This document shows, piece by piece, positions 21,171 through 33,954 of a DNA stretch of 64,000 bases (position 1 is its first letter; the number at the start of each line of letters is the position of its first letter). A program made the position numbers and the translations under genes. The DNA is from Typhlomys cinereus (taxonomy: Eukaryota > Chordata > Mammalia > Rodentia > Platacanthomyidae). The stretch is from the NCBI GenBank assembly GCA_023101885.1, contig JALPQD010000639.1:186001-250000 (forward strand), in the 5' to 3' direction. The notes under the pieces were generated by a model. It did not search any database, was not told where the DNA came from, and saw nothing but the letters and a program-made list of their open reading frames with translations.

Positions 21171-23598
21171 TGCATGTGTTTTCTCACAATGCTTCTCATT
21201 TTAGTCATATACACTCCCAGTTATACAGGAATAAATGAGGGACAGGGGATTTTCTCTAAAAGGATTATTCAAAAGTACAATTCAGCCTTATTGCCCATAT
21301 ACCCAAAAGCAATTCAGGCTATGCTGGCTTCTCTATTCTTCTCATCCAGATGCACTGAAGGTACATTTGAATAGAAACTGCCCAAGTTCCAGGTTACTAA
21401 ATGGAGAAAAACATATTCCATTGTTTTGAGAAGCATATACATAATAGTCTGATATAAGTTCAGTGTTGCTAGGCTAACAGTTAAGAGAGAGGGGTGTGTG
21501 TATAGCATGTGGAGGTAAAGGACCACAGCCACAAAGTGCATTACCAGAAGACGAGTCTGCATATCCCAAGGTAAAATGGGTATTCTGTGTTCCTAAGCTA
21601 TTTCCTATGCTCATCTGCCTCAACAATACCAGCAACACTGAGACGGAGGACAGCCAAGGCAGACAAGTGGCCATCTGTCAAGCTTTACTTCTTAGCCTTG
21701 GACAGTACTAAGAAAATTCATACCAATGCCCTATGTTAAGCTTCTGAGTAGCTTTCTTTGCCCATGTAAGAAGTTGTGTAGCACAGCTTACATGGCACAA
21801 TTCCTTTACATCTTTCATGAACATAGTTGCAGCAAGCTGTTTCACAGGAATGTTAATGATGCTTGTAGAATAGACTACAACAGAACGGCTCAGCCTGTTC
21901 TCACTGTGGAAGCAGGACAACTCAGTAAAATAACAACAAGCAGAAGTATCAGTGGGCTTTGCAGCTGCCATCCATCAATCAGGTACCCAAGAGGTGAGAA
22001 CATGGAGGGATTTCCAGCCTGCTTCCTGAAATGACCTAAAATGAGATGGCATAACACTGGGGAGAGCCGTGAATCAGGAATTAAATGTCACTAAAACAAA
22101 ACTCACAAAAGCTGAAAAACACAATATGCAATCTAGGCATTAGATGACACCAGCTACTGAAAAGGGGCACTATTAGCATAATCATGATCATATGTCATAG
22201 TCACCACAAGGACACTGTTCTAACTAATCCAAAGACTATGGCTGAATATGACTTGCTTTCCTCCTGTACTTATTGTGGTGAATTACTCAGAGTTTCCATT
22301 TCGGTCAGAGTTCATCTTCTTCCAATAAGGCAAGAAAACTTCCTTTTTCAATTCTGCTTATTCACTGGAATGACATGACAGTTTCTTGCCTGCATCCAAC
22401 ATGAATGTTTTAGTGACTTTATCATTGGAAATATTAATTACTCAAAGTCTACATTGATTGAAATCAGCAGAGCAGGTTTCTGCTCTGGATCTAAAATAGA
22501 ATGATACTTTCTTGTGTCCTGGACTCTAGTGAGGGATTCCTTCTGCTTGTTCTGTTTTGTTCTTCCCAAAGTATGCTGTTTACTTATATCTGATACCTCT
22601 ATTCTTTTCCTCACTAGCATACAGGAGAGCGTTTCTTAATGGCATCTGTGTCTTTACCACTGAAATATTTCCTTCAAAATACTAAGTATGCTGTAATTAT
22701 GTTTTGCATACCTACATGAAGGGTGGAAATGGGAAAAAAGAGAGGATTACCTTTAGATAATTCATTTGGCCACAGAGATGACAGCAGGCATTAGACAAGC
22801 TATGTGTTTGTTACCAGCACTAGATTGCAATGCTCTGAGTATGGAAATTAAGGGTAAGGACTAAGATAGAAGCACAGAGAAAGATATTTGGAATGTCAGA
22901 GAACAATTAATTCTGATCTTATATATTTATATTGAGAAATGGTGAACAGAAATCTTTGTGGAGAAATTGGCAATTTAAGTGGACCTTAGTGTGCTTATAT
23001 AATTTTTCCAAAAGGTTAAAAACCTTCCAGGAATGAGCAAATATTGGAAAACACACATATATTTATTGTGTATTGAACAACGATTTGATAAAAATGTTCA
23101 ATTTTCCACTTAAAACTTTCTCATGGAAGCAAAAAATTTTATTATTTAAATCCTTAGATATATGTCATGTGTTATAATATACATAAACTTCATAACTACA
23201 AAATTATACTTTAAGATATGCAGATATTTAGATATATTTACACCCTTGAGTTATATAATGAAAGTAACATTCTCCTAAATCAGGATTCAGTCACTTGACA
23301 GCTATTGTCACTTGTATTCAAAGCCTGTTCTTAAATGACCTCTTCTTTACCAGTTAGTCGTTGTTTTTTTTAGCTGATTGGAGAAAGGTTTAAACTATTG
23401 AATTCTCAGGAACCAGCGCAGCTATCTTCCCCTGCATCTCCATTCCTGCCCACCACTGCTGTTCACCTTCATTTCCTCTCACCAGCATGCCTGGGATGAT
23501 CCGGCTCAACCTTTAAAAATGCTCACAGTTCTGAAGGCTTAGGTGTGTGCTCCGTTTCCAAGTGGTTCCATTTGTACTTTTCAATCTTTATTAGAAAA
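21171..23598. other. Unassigned sequence, about 2.4 kb
   Basis: No recognised gene or repeat. Several 60-100-codon open frames occur on both strands (for example 21726-22034), without domains or a shared frame that would suggest an exon. The right half (22.9-23.3 kb) is AT-rich. Confidence 0.4.
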
Positions 23599-23608
23599 TG
23601 TGACTTTA

Positions 23609-23816
23609 GGGGCTGGGGAGGTGGCTCAAGGGTTAAGTCTCTGCCTTGCAGGCAGAAGGTGCTGAGTTCGGATCCTAGACCCCACGTATAGACGCCGGGT
23701 GGAAGTGTGGGCGGCCTGCATTTCTGGTCCTGGTAGGATGGAGCCTGTGAATCCCAGAGCAGAGTAAAAAGGAGGAGGTAGAGGTGTCATGGTGGTTCCC
23801 GAATTCGCCTGTGGTT

Positions 23817-23871
<55 letters not shown>

Positions 23872-23904
23872 CGCACAATTGAATAAACAAATAAATAAAG
23901 AATT
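23609..23904 (+). mobile_element. Young B2-superfamily SINE
   Basis: Full-length copy with a perfect 10-bp target-site duplication, tgtgacttta (23599-23608 and 23905-23914). It has the head ggctggggaggtggctcaag (A box), then gagttcggatcc (B box), then a body with 'tttctggtcctggtagga' and 'gaatcccagagcagagtaaa'. A CA microsatellite at about 23818-23877 follows, then an A-rich end with AATAAA-like motifs. Cys-Val open frames across the CA tract are not genes. Confidence 0.93.
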
Positions 23905-23914
23905 TGTGACTTTA

Positions 23915-24713
23915 AAAAATCTTTACTATACAATCCCCCCATGTACTTTTTGTTATAATCTGTTATTATATCCATGTCTAGGGTTGAAAGTAAGTTTTTT
24001 AAGTAGAAATGTTTCATTTAGTTTGTTTATTATCAATTAAGTAAGCTATTTTATTGATTTAATTAATACTTCTCAGGTCCATTAGGTACCTGACCAACTG
24101 AGTCTGGGAAACACAGAACTGAAACATTTTATTAATATACTTTTAAAGGACCTGGAAAGTTAAGTAAAGCACTTTGTGTAAGATTCATGGCCTGAATTCT
24201 ATCTCTGAAATCTACACAAAAAGCCAAATGTGTTAGCTCTTGAATGGATAGCACTTAAAATTTGTGCCATGTCTCACATAGTACCTAATCTCATTAAAAA
24301 AATCTATTCAACTACTAGCGCCCTCCCTGAGCTCACTAAGTGACGTCAGCTGTGGAGAGGACCTGAAAGGGACTAGAGATGGTGCAGACTGTAGGTCAGT
24401 GGTCTAGTTTACCTTCCTCTGGATGCTTCTGAATGTTCCTTGGCTTGATCCTGAGATTTTCTATTGGCTGCTCAGGCCAGTGTTGAGGTTTTCTGCTGGG
24501 TACTGTGCAGAGCTGAGGGCTGAACTAGTCCCACCTTCATGGTGACAGGCCTTGGGCTGGCATGAGACGACTTGAGCACACTTCAGCAGGCTGTGACCAG
24601 GCTTGACCTCCATCTCCTGCTCTTTGACCTTGCACCCAAATCTCTGCTCCTACTGAGAAGTCCTATCTTTCCTTCCACCACTCTCTTGAACTAACCCTTT
24701 GGTTTTTCCACAG
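23915..24713. other. Sequence upstream of the PRAME-family exon, intron-like
   Basis: No coding match. It ends in a pyrimidine-rich tract and ttccacag at 24713, a good splice acceptor for the exon that follows. A full palindromic cAMP-response-element motif, TGACGTCA, lies at 24341-24348. No upstream PRAME-family exon could be found within this stretch. Confidence 0.5.
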
Positions 24714-25270
24714 GTCCTTGCAGACCTCACTGAAGACCTTCTGTATCACTCACACTGTGCTTTCGAAAAGAGACTTGGTTTTTCTGTGCTGCTGCCCAAC
24801 TGTCTATCAGCTAAATCACTTTCACTTGAGTCATATCCGATTTCTCACTATTAATTATGAATGGGTCCGGTTTCTACCAGAAAGGGTCACAGCCACGCTA
24901 CAGACCCCGGAACTGAAGTACTGTGAGCTGGAAGAGGAGCACCTCCACAGTGTGCCGCCAGTTCTCAGCCGCTGCTCCCAGCTCACCAAAATCAATGTCT
25001 GTGGGAATCACCTCTCCATGTCTTTTCTCAGGAAGCTGCTACAGCCCATGACCAACTTGAGTCATCTGGGCGTAAAGCTCTACCCTGCCCCTGCAGAGTG
25101 TTACGATGGCATGGATGCAGTCTTCATGGGGGATTTGATCAAATGTCTGCTGAGCTCATGTAAATGCTTAAGATTCTGAGATGCCCAAAGACCATCTCCT
25201 TCATTACCAGCATCTGCCCTCAGTGTAAATATCACTTCGTCTATGATCAGGAGAAAGGACTTCTAATCAA
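24714..25270 (+). pseudogene. PRAME-family (Pramel/oogenesin-like) last exon, broken
   Basis: PRAME-family proteins are leucine-rich-repeat proteins; many rodent members are expressed in germ cells and early embryos, and some act as adaptors of cullin ubiquitin ligases. After a splice acceptor at 24713 the frame reads SLQTSLKTF, then a leucine-rich run with ATLQTPELKYCEL, VLSRCSQLT, CGNHLSM and LYPAPAECYDG, which follow the C-terminal repeats and the LYPAP signature of the family. The frame continues openly to TGA at 25177-25179. The family tail (FDQMSAELM, LRCPK, ICPQCKYHFVYD) is instead found in the neighbouring frame. So there is a 1-nt indel near the G-run at 25128-25132, and a TAA at 25161-25163 inside the tail. 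The intact acceptor argues for a genomic exon rather than a processed copy. The other exons are not seen, so this is an orphan or partial pseudogene. Confidence 0.85.
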
Positions 25271-26792
25271 TAACTACAGTCTCAACCCACTGGCTAACTT
25301 CTGTCATTGTGCTCTTTTGTTCTTGTCCAGCCATCTGGTAAATCACCCTTGTGGCTAGAGAGTTAACATTGCAGACTCAGCGAGCACTGGAAGGATATGG
25401 GGGACAGTGGGGCACTGTGATCCAGCCTAGGAGAGACCAGGAACACACAAGGGAACTAAAGCAGAAGGATCAACACAAAAGGTCAAGAGGGTCTATAATA
25501 GCTCTCTCCTCTCCCTTTCTTCCTATTTCTGGTTTTGGAACGAATGTAGGCCAACCCTACCTTAATTTGATATGTAAGTGACTTTGTTTACCAGTACAGT
25601 TTTTCTTGTCTCCACTACTCTGGCAGTAAGCTTTTATGATCTAAATTATTTTGTTATTTCCTCAATTAATGTTGAATATAACCCTGACACTACCTGTCAT
25701 TTTTATAATTTGGTCTTCCCACTGATAGCATTACAACAGTTTTGAGTGAGAGCTTCTACAAATCTATAAACCGTTTGCTTTGGAGAAAAAAATCCACTCA
25801 AAATTACATTTATTCTACAGCATACGCTGACCCCTGTAAGACATTTAAGAAATCCTCTCAATAAATATGATGAAAGAGTGAAATTTACTTGAAACTGGTA
25901 AGAACTATGTGTCATCATATTCGATCAACTAACCATTGCATGAGCACTGAAACTTCTGCCATTTGGAGGAATGTCCTTTCCTGCTGTCATGCCCGTGCCT
26001 CAGTCTTTGACCAGGCAAGTGTTTAGCGTGGTTAATGCTTGGATGAAGAACAAGAGCACGTGACTCCGGACAGTTTAAACAACACAAATGTGGAAAAGAG
26101 AACCCATTAGAACTATGTTGGTATCAGGATTGAAAATATTTTCACTAGGCTGGTAACATGGGCCAGAAAAAATAAGGAGAAAAGACTTACAAACATAAAG
26201 TTCTACATTTCTGTTAAAAATAAATAAAAAGTCACCTCACACATACAGGATTAGCAGCAACCCATGTGGAAAGGCTTGGCAGGGAGCGTTGACTGCAAGG
26301 TCAGAGTGAACTTGCCTGATGACTTAGCGGGGAGAAGAGTGAAGACAACTTTTGGCTGCTTCCAAAAAAAAGAAGAGTTCAAACACAAGGAAAGAAATGA
26401 TTCTGTGTTTCTCTGTTCACAGTCACTTAGAGCACATTCACTTAGAAAAAAGTATACTGTTTATTATCCAACAGCACAACATGACATGGAAGATTGAAAC
26501 TGTTGGGATACAAATTATCAAAAGCAAAGATCGTACTCTCAAAGGTATCAGTGATGCTGACCTATATGTAAATGAAACACGACAAGAAAAGATCAATATC
26601 TTTAGAAAGAGTGTAATTAAAGTTAATGTAGATACTGATCACTAATAATTGTAGAAATCACAGAAGTTGGACAGTCATTCAAAATGTCCGAATTGGGGAA
26701 CGATTTCATCAAAGTTGTGTTTCAGAAAGAAAGAAAAGGAGAGGCACTACCCAATGATTTGTAGAGTAGTCTACGTTAGCTGATTCTGACAA
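25271..26792. other. Unassigned sequence
   Basis: About 1.5 kb downstream of the PRAME-family exon; no recognised repeat. The open frames at 25351-25581 and 26264-26645 show no domain. Confidence 0.4.
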
Positions 26793-26925
26793 AACAGGCT
26801 GGTGATCCAAATTACTTAAGAGACTAAGGCAGGAGGATCAAAGTTCAAAGTCTGCTTGGGCTATAGCAGGACTTCAAGGTCAACCTGGACAATATAGTTA
26901 GACCCTACCCCAAAATAAGAAGATA
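26793..26925 (+). mobile_element. B1 SINE, diverged
   Basis: Plus-orientation B1: 'ggctggtgatccaaattact', 'gagactaaggcaggaggatc', 'aaagttcaaagtctgcttgg', 'gtcaacctggacaatatagt', then 'agaccctaccccaaaa'. It is more diverged than the B1 at 19.4 kb. Confidence 0.8.
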
Positions 26926-28384
26926 AGATTAGTTCTTATGATCTTCAAACACATTGTCTGTACTGTGGCTAGAAATAGGAAAAAAATGTGAAAATTACGA
27001 AGAGACGGATTTGGATTTAATATATTGAAGGAACTTTCATCTGTCATTGGGAAGCAGTAGTCCCTCTCCCTGGGATTCCCTCAGGAGTTAGATGGCCTCT
27101 TCAGGCATGTGGAGACCGAAGTAGGAGCTGATTTCATGATTTCTTTTCTATCTAGAAATCTTAGAGACCTATTTTTGTGACACTGACATGCTAATTATTA
27201 CAGTAAACATGTTCTGTCATGAGTATTTTCTTTAAATGTTCTTTTTATGGTCTGGAAAATGCCATGTTGGTCACTTATCATTATTTTAAATTTAAATATT
27301 ACTAATCAATCATTCTAACTGCTTTTGTCAAAATGTTTTATTGCAATTCAGAATGTTAAAGTTACTCATCACTTGTTTGATTACTTTGATCAAATCTAAT
27401 TAACTTGGTTTAGTCCACTGCAGATAAAATGTCTTAATGATTACAAATTTAAGCTCTAGAATGTTTGTTTTCAAATATAAAGCCCATATATGAAAATGAC
27501 CAGCCATGAAAAAATATATTGTAGATTATCAGTATGACCAGTAGAAAAAAATCTGTATCTTACATTTTTTTCTGTGTTGAACTTTACATATACAATGAAG
27601 TTATAAAGTTTAAAGATTTAGCTGTCCAGTTGAACTGTCTCAATGACAGTGATAGAAATATTCATAATTTAAATCAACTATTGTATTTATTTTAAAACAT
27701 TTCAAGACAGAAACAAATTTTCAAGTTCTTTTTAACTTTATGTTCATTAAAAATATCAACCAGAGAGTATAAATACCAAAGTATAAATACTGAAAGTAAG
27801 CAAGAAAAACACATCCACCTTTCTTACATTAAAGAAAGTGAAACATCAATCATTAAGCTGTCATAGGCAAAGAAATATCCAGGAAATGAGGGAAAAGGGG
27901 ACCTCGGCACAGACTAGTAGTGATAAATTACTCTGGAGTCATTGCACATAACTATATCAACAGTGGTCTGATTAATGACTCCACCATACAGCATTGCTGA
28001 GTGAAAAAGGAAACTTTGAAAAAAGTTTCCTTTCTTTTCTTGTATTAATTTTATTATTAAATTGTATTAACCATGAATTTATGTGTCTTCATCTTCCGTT
28101 ACCTATCCCCATCCTGGCAAGTTTTCATTAGCAAATGTTTTCAGTACAACAAGGGGTACAGCAAAAGAAAGATCACTAACAGACAAGTTTCTTATTTTAA
28201 AATATTATTATCTAAAGTTGAAATAATATCTATTAACACACAACTTACTCAGAAAATTAGGCTACAAATTATTCTTTACTATTACTTTTTAAATTTGAGG
28301 CAAAATTCGTATTGGCTTCCATAATCATATAAAACTCATTTTGCTAGAAAAAGTATAGGTATATATATATAGTATAGGTGAAAA
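26926..28384. other. Unassigned, very AT-rich stretch
   Basis: No gene or known repeat. It contains a perfect inverted repeat at 28006-28033 (arms aaaggaaacttt and aaagtttccttt, 4-base loop) and a short (TA)n near 28359-28370. Confidence 0.4.
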
Positions 28385-28447
28385 TTAAGCCCAGAGCCTC
28401 ACATATGCAAAGCAAGTGCTCTGTTAAGGCAGACATACCCCTGTTCC
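28385..28447 (-). mobile_element. ID-like SINE head
   Basis: The plus strand reads as the complement of an ID (tRNA-Ala/BC1-type) element: 'cccagagcctcacatatgca', 'aagcaagtgctctgttaa'. Only the tRNA-like part is present. Confidence 0.6.
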
Positions 28448-29929
28448 TAACGATATCTTTTTAAAGAATAATGAAATGAATAGCTAGGATTAGCTAACAT
28501 CAATAACTAAATGCAAACACAGCTCCATAGCTACTAGATATTCTTTACAGGAGATTTCAAGGTTGAATTTTTATCTTAAAATATTATTATTTTTTAGCAA
28601 GATCTAAATTTTGAAGGATTACACCACAAAACTGGGGTTTATTAACCTAATTTATATACCTTCTCTCTCCACTATTATCTAAAGATCATAACTTTTGTAT
28701 ATTGCCCTATTTTTGACCTAATGTCTTCTTCTTTTTCTGTTCCAAAACTTCATTGAAGAAATCAAATTACATTTACCCATGAGATTTTTCTTAGCTGTGA
28801 AAGTTTTAGACTTTTCTTGCTTTTGACGACCTTGACAGTTTTCAGAAAAGAAAGATTTTTCTAAAATAGGTATTTCAAGAGAGATTTGTATGATGTTTTT
28901 CCCATGGTAAATGTGGGATTATGAGTCTCTAAGAGTAATAACATAGGTCATTTCTATGACAACTTGTCAAGGTTAGCTACAAGAAGCATGACTTAGCACC
29001 TTCACTGTTATATGCAAAAGTTAGAGTTTGTCCAGTATTTCCATGATGCAGTTTTCACATTGTCCTGGAAGTCACTGCACTCAGCCCATACTTCAAGCAG
29101 TGAGTGGCAGGATTTGCTTTCTTAATCATCTTAAAAACACATTGCCAATTCCCAATCAAGCTGTGGCAACACCATGGTAGTGCCTCTGACAGTAAGGTAA
29201 CATGTCAGCCAGCCAGTGCTATCATATTTTGGGTGTTCTCCCAACTCCACCCACAAACAGCTGTGATACCAAGATCTGAGGGCCACAGAGATGTGAACTT
29301 GCTGAGTGAGTCTATAAAGCAGAGCAGACACTACCCTTGTACGGTTCCTTGGGTACTCTTATATCTTTATTCCCCCTTTGTGCTTACTTTGTTAAAATTT
29401 TCCATACTTTTAGCTTGATATGTCATCAATCTATCTTTCATATTTTTCCTACTGCCATGTGTCTTCCTGTAGATCATGCATGAGTTAACAAAAGCACTAA
29501 TCACGTCAGTCTTAAGCAACATAATGCTCTACTACTACATATTGCTGAACACTCCCCCATACCTTATTCCTGAAAAAGAAATATTTCCTTTAACAAAAGG
29601 AGGAAACAGAACTATTTCCATGGTGGCATTATTATAAATTAATTTTTCAAATGCAAAGTTTAGCTAATATAATTCAAATTTTAAAAACTCCAAAATGATG
29701 ATTTTCTTTCAAATATACACACTGAACATCTGTTGTTCCCAGTCTATGGTTCAGATACTGAAGATAAAAAATAAATGTTCTGTGATATCCAATAATGTAT
29801 AGATCAGTTGGCGGCAGTGAGATATCCATGTGGTATAATTGAAAAGTTATCACCAATGAAAAATTTGTTGGCTTTTATTGAGAAATTTAAATTTTGCAAA
29901 GACTGCACAAGATTGTTCTTGTCAAAAAT
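28448..29929. other. Unassigned sequence
   Basis: About 1.5 kb of AT-rich sequence without a recognised element. Confidence 0.4.
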
Positions 29930-30147
29930 TTCATTATGAGAAGGGAAAGACCCCATTAGGCATTACACCTCTCTGAGAGATTATTATGACCCTGGGGTCC
30001 ATAGAAGTGACCAGGCAGGAGAGTGGGAGGGAATGGAATGGATTGATGAAGGGAAGGGAGGGGGATTGATGGGAGGAGGGATGGAGGGATAAGAACTCAA
30101 TATGCTTATAAAACTCAGAAAAATAAATTAATAAAAAAATTTAAAAA
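29930..30147 (+). mobile_element. 5'-truncated L1, 3' end only
   Basis: Sense-strand L1 3' end: a purine-rich tract (29995-30095, with repeated ggga and gagg), then 'tcaatatgcttataaaact', AATAAA and an A-rich tail ending near 30147. It resembles the terminal part of other L1 3' ends in the window, with all coding sequence lost. Confidence 0.7.
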
Positions 30148-30649
30148 GGTCCTATAATGGTCTTGTTACAGAATCATAACTTAAATCATAACATATGCCT
30201 TTTAACTAATAGAAATATATAATGTTTTTCTGTGGTTTCAGTATGAATTGATTGTCAGGTCCTTTGCTGATTTGTAATTAGGCTATACAGGTCCTTATTA
30301 CTAGGTATTCTGTATTTGGATTATAGCTTCTTTATCTACTACAGATTTAAGATGATTTCTGATGTTTATTGTATTCATATATTCTTTGATATTTAAGGAT
30401 TTTCATGTTATATCACCAAACAATATTTTTCATCAAGATTCCTTATTTCATAGTCTTTTGATAGTCTTATAAAATATTCAATACAAATATTAAAGCTCAA
30501 TACCAAATAAAAATGTGATCCAAATTTTATAAAAAATACAATACACAAAATATAAGGAAGGAAATTGATCTTTTACATTTTTTCCAAATTTTTCTTTAGT
30601 GTTTTATCTTATCTAGTATATTACAATTTTGTAAATATAACAGATACTT
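30148..30649. other. Unassigned AT-rich stretch
   Basis: Nothing recognised. Confidence 0.45.
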
Positions 30650-30681
30650 TGTGAGTGTGTGTGTATGTGAGAGAGAGAGAG

Positions 30682-30720
<39 letters not shown>

Positions 30721-30948
30721 AGTGTATTCCCCTGTGAAGGACCAAAGGTGACTTCAGGAATCATCTTGCATTGCTTCTACCTCCTTTTTTGCTTTACTCT
30801 GGGATTTTCCAGGCTCCGCCCACCAGAGCCAGAAATGCCAGCCACTGCTATTTCTGCCCGGCATTTTCACGTGGGACCTGGGATCTTAACTCAGGACCTT
30901 CTGCTTGTGAGGCAGAATCTTAACTTCTGAGCCATCTCTCCAGCCCAT
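30650..30948 (-). mobile_element. B2-superfamily SINE, older subfamily
   Basis: Minus orientation: the head is at the right end (complement 'gagccatctctccagccc', 30930-30947) and the B-box complement (ggatcttaactc) near 30882. The body, with 'tctgggattttccaggctc', matches the complement of the young SINE body. The far end is a (GA)n tract at 30669-30719 next to TG repeats. It is the best-preserved member of the older subfamily here. Confidence 0.85.
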
Positions 30949-33907
30949 AGATATTTAAAATATAAAACTGTGCCTTATAAAAATGCAGGAACTCTCAGAA
31001 TCAGACATCATTTCAGCAGGGCTAGACCAGTCTCTCTGGAATCTTAAGCAAAGGTCATGGAAGAGTTTAATTTTCCTTTCAAACCAGATTCCTGTCTCTG
31101 ATAGACTGGGCAGGCTTGTATCATCTGCAATAACAAGAGATCACTGAAGCGGAAATAAGTATAAAAGACCAAAAAAGAAGATAAAAAGGAATGAAATATT
31201 AAGCAAGTAGTATCATCCTTTCTTATTCTGTTTTTTGGGTAGCAACTAAAATCTGCACATAATTGAGAAAGGAAATAGTGATTAGAGGATGTTCTCTTTT
31301 TCATTAGAAGATAACTAAATGCCTCTCTAGTCTACAGAATGCAGCTATTTAGACAAATGGCTTTAGCAGCCATTTGCATAAAGAACAAACTGTGGATACC
31401 GAGGAGTGCCGTCACAGCTGTGTACTGCTCATAGCAGCATTCAACTGTGGTTCCAGTGCTGGTGAAAGTTCTCTCACTGGAGAAGTACATCAGCAATCCC
31501 AGCTTTCCCAATTACTGACTGAACTTGGACCCAAGGTAAGCCCCTTAGCATCCACAGTGCGTATTGTACTCAGTTGTAAACTGGAGGTCAAACCAGTTAG
31601 CTCATAGGTGCCTATGAAAGTCTGAGAATGCTGGCTTCAAGAAGCACAGCTCTTACTTCATATCTAGACCAGAACTGACTCCTGCTGGATCTTCTATAAG
31701 TTGATGAAAGAATTAACAGAGAACAGTCCACGATGACCAAAGATAAGTTACTAATTCAGGAGGAATAATAGTACGTAAGTGATTCATGCATATGTGTTAC
31801 ATTGGTTAAACAGATGGATGAGAAAACGGGTTGGTGTGGGATTGTGTTCTGGAAGATCTAGGATTGGAAGAAGCCCTTAAAAAACAGAACAAATCAGAAC
31901 GGAAAAAGAACAGACAAACAATAAGATTCGTAGACACATGTAGAGATGGGTTTCACAAATCTAGTGCAACTCATGCACATGGAGACCCAAGAGCAGTAAA
32001 TGAGAGGCCAAAGTCACATGAACTTTGGAATTGAAAGATTTTTGTGTAGAATCATCCAAAACGAAGATGTATATATTTATGTACTATGGGAAAATTTTTT
32101 TCATACCACATCCGTGGTACGCTTACTTCCTCTGCCGTTAATATTTCATCACTGTTGTGGACTTATTCCCTTGTTGTGAATTCATTTTCAAATAAATTAT
32201 TGATAAAACTATGAAAGAAAAATGATATATTTCTTAGAATTCATGATTTTCTTAGTATATTTCAGGAAATTGTTGAATTTCTACAAGACTGCATATCATA
32301 GCTTTCAGCTAAATTACCTCAAGCTAATTCAATGTTTAGCAACAGCCTCTTTGATTTCCTTGTGTTTCTTTTTTTTTTCACTGAAAACATATACTTTTTG
32401 TTTATTTGCTTATTTTGGCTGAGAAATTGTCTTTTTAATTTGAGTTATTAACATTTTCTTTTACAACTTTAACATTTCTAAACATTAAAATGTGAGAAAG
32501 TATAGAATCTAATGTCAAAATAATTTTGCTTTCAGGTTTTTATGCATGCATATTAAAAATTTTCTTAGGATAGAATGAGGGATCTGTTGACTCCAAAGTT
32601 GGAAGATAAAAGGGAGAAAGGCTGGCCAGAAAGAGGTGAAGGAAGACAGAATTTCCAAGACACAGGAGGTAGAGGGGTTCATGCTGGGTCCAGTGGTTCT
32701 AGGTAAAGAAACTGAGTAAACCTGGGGCCAGTGTTTGGGGAGGGGACAGAACACCACTGGAAAGACAGGTATAAGAAAAGCCAGAATTTTAAACATGAAT
32801 CAGATTCACACTCAAGAAAAATGTGACAATTTGGGCCTGCTAAGTAAAGGAAATTTGTTGCAAGGAGCAACATAGATGTGTTGTTCTTAAATGGTGGCAA
32901 ATTCAAATCACAGTCCCTAGAGTATGGTCCATAAAATACAACAATAAGAATAACACCAATAAAATATGTATAGTAATTGTTTATGGACAGATATTTATGT
33001 GGCAAGGCTGTACTAATTATATTACATAGGTTTCAGCAGTCTATAAAGTGGCCATTGTCAGCTCTGTTGTGCCAATAGAGATGAGGAGATTACCCCAATT
33101 AAGGACATGTGCATTTTCAGGGAAGGTAGGTAAGGTCAGAGACTGCAGACCTGTGCAATCAGGGCATTTCTCACTGTCCCTATTACTTTGTGAATCTGTT
33201 GTTCTTTTGGCTCAAAAAAACTCCTGAAAGAATTCTTACAAAGCTTCTATTCCTTGTCACATTTATAAGCTAACATCTGTATTTTTCCAAAGTTTCAACA
33301 GTCATAAATGCTATAATTTCTAATATTTAAATACAGATGTTTTAAAGTAAAAATCCTCTTACCACTTTTAAAGTAACTAATAGAATTTACATGCTAGAGT
33401 ATTTTATTATCAATCATTACTCACCTTCTGAATTCCAGAGTAATTTTTAAAGCTATTATTTCCTTTATCATATTTTCATTCCACTCCCCACCCCATATAT
33501 TTTTCTCCTAGAGTAATAGATCTTTATGTCTAAAAGCTCTCTAGCATATTTTGTTATAATAAAAAATATTTCTTAACAGATTTTATATTTTTAAATTTGA
33601 TTTTATGCAATTTCAGACTCTTAAAAATCAAAGCAACCTCTTCAGATTTATTATTTCAAGTATTGTTGGTTCACAACTGACCAAAGCAACATAAATAGAA
33701 CCTAAATATTCATTATTACAGATAAAAGTTCAGTTTTATAAGGAATCTACTCTCTAGTATTATAGAAACAGCTTCGTTTCAAATGTCTGGAGCACAAATG
33801 AATAAACATTATTTGTTGCTAGAATGATTCAGTATCTAAGAAAGTGTAATAGTCAAGATAAGAAAAAAGATTTGATATACTCTCATGGTCAGAATGTGAG
33901 TTACCCA

Positions 33908-33908
<1 letters not shown>
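30949..33908. other. Unassigned sequence, about 3 kb
   Basis: No recognised gene. Faint MIR-like similarity near 33040-33170 is too weak to call. Open frames (for example 31374-31607 and 32515-33005) carry no domain. Confidence 0.4.

Positions 33909-33944
<36 letters not shown>
33909..33944. repeat. (CA)18 microsatellite
   Basis: Uninterrupted alternating CA, 36 bases, immediately left of the repeat at 33.96 kb. Confidence 0.95.
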
Positions 33945-33945
<1 letters not shown>

Positions 33946-33954
33946 GCTCATATG

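Noticed and set aside
23609..23700. tRNA gene
   Set aside because: The A and B boxes belong to the tRNA-derived head of a SINE, followed by a SINE body and A-tail; no complete cloverleaf is expected. The same applies to the other SINE heads.
33040..33170. MIR-like similarity
   Set aside because: Only scattered short matches (gatgaggagatta, aggtaaggtcag); too weak to call by eye.
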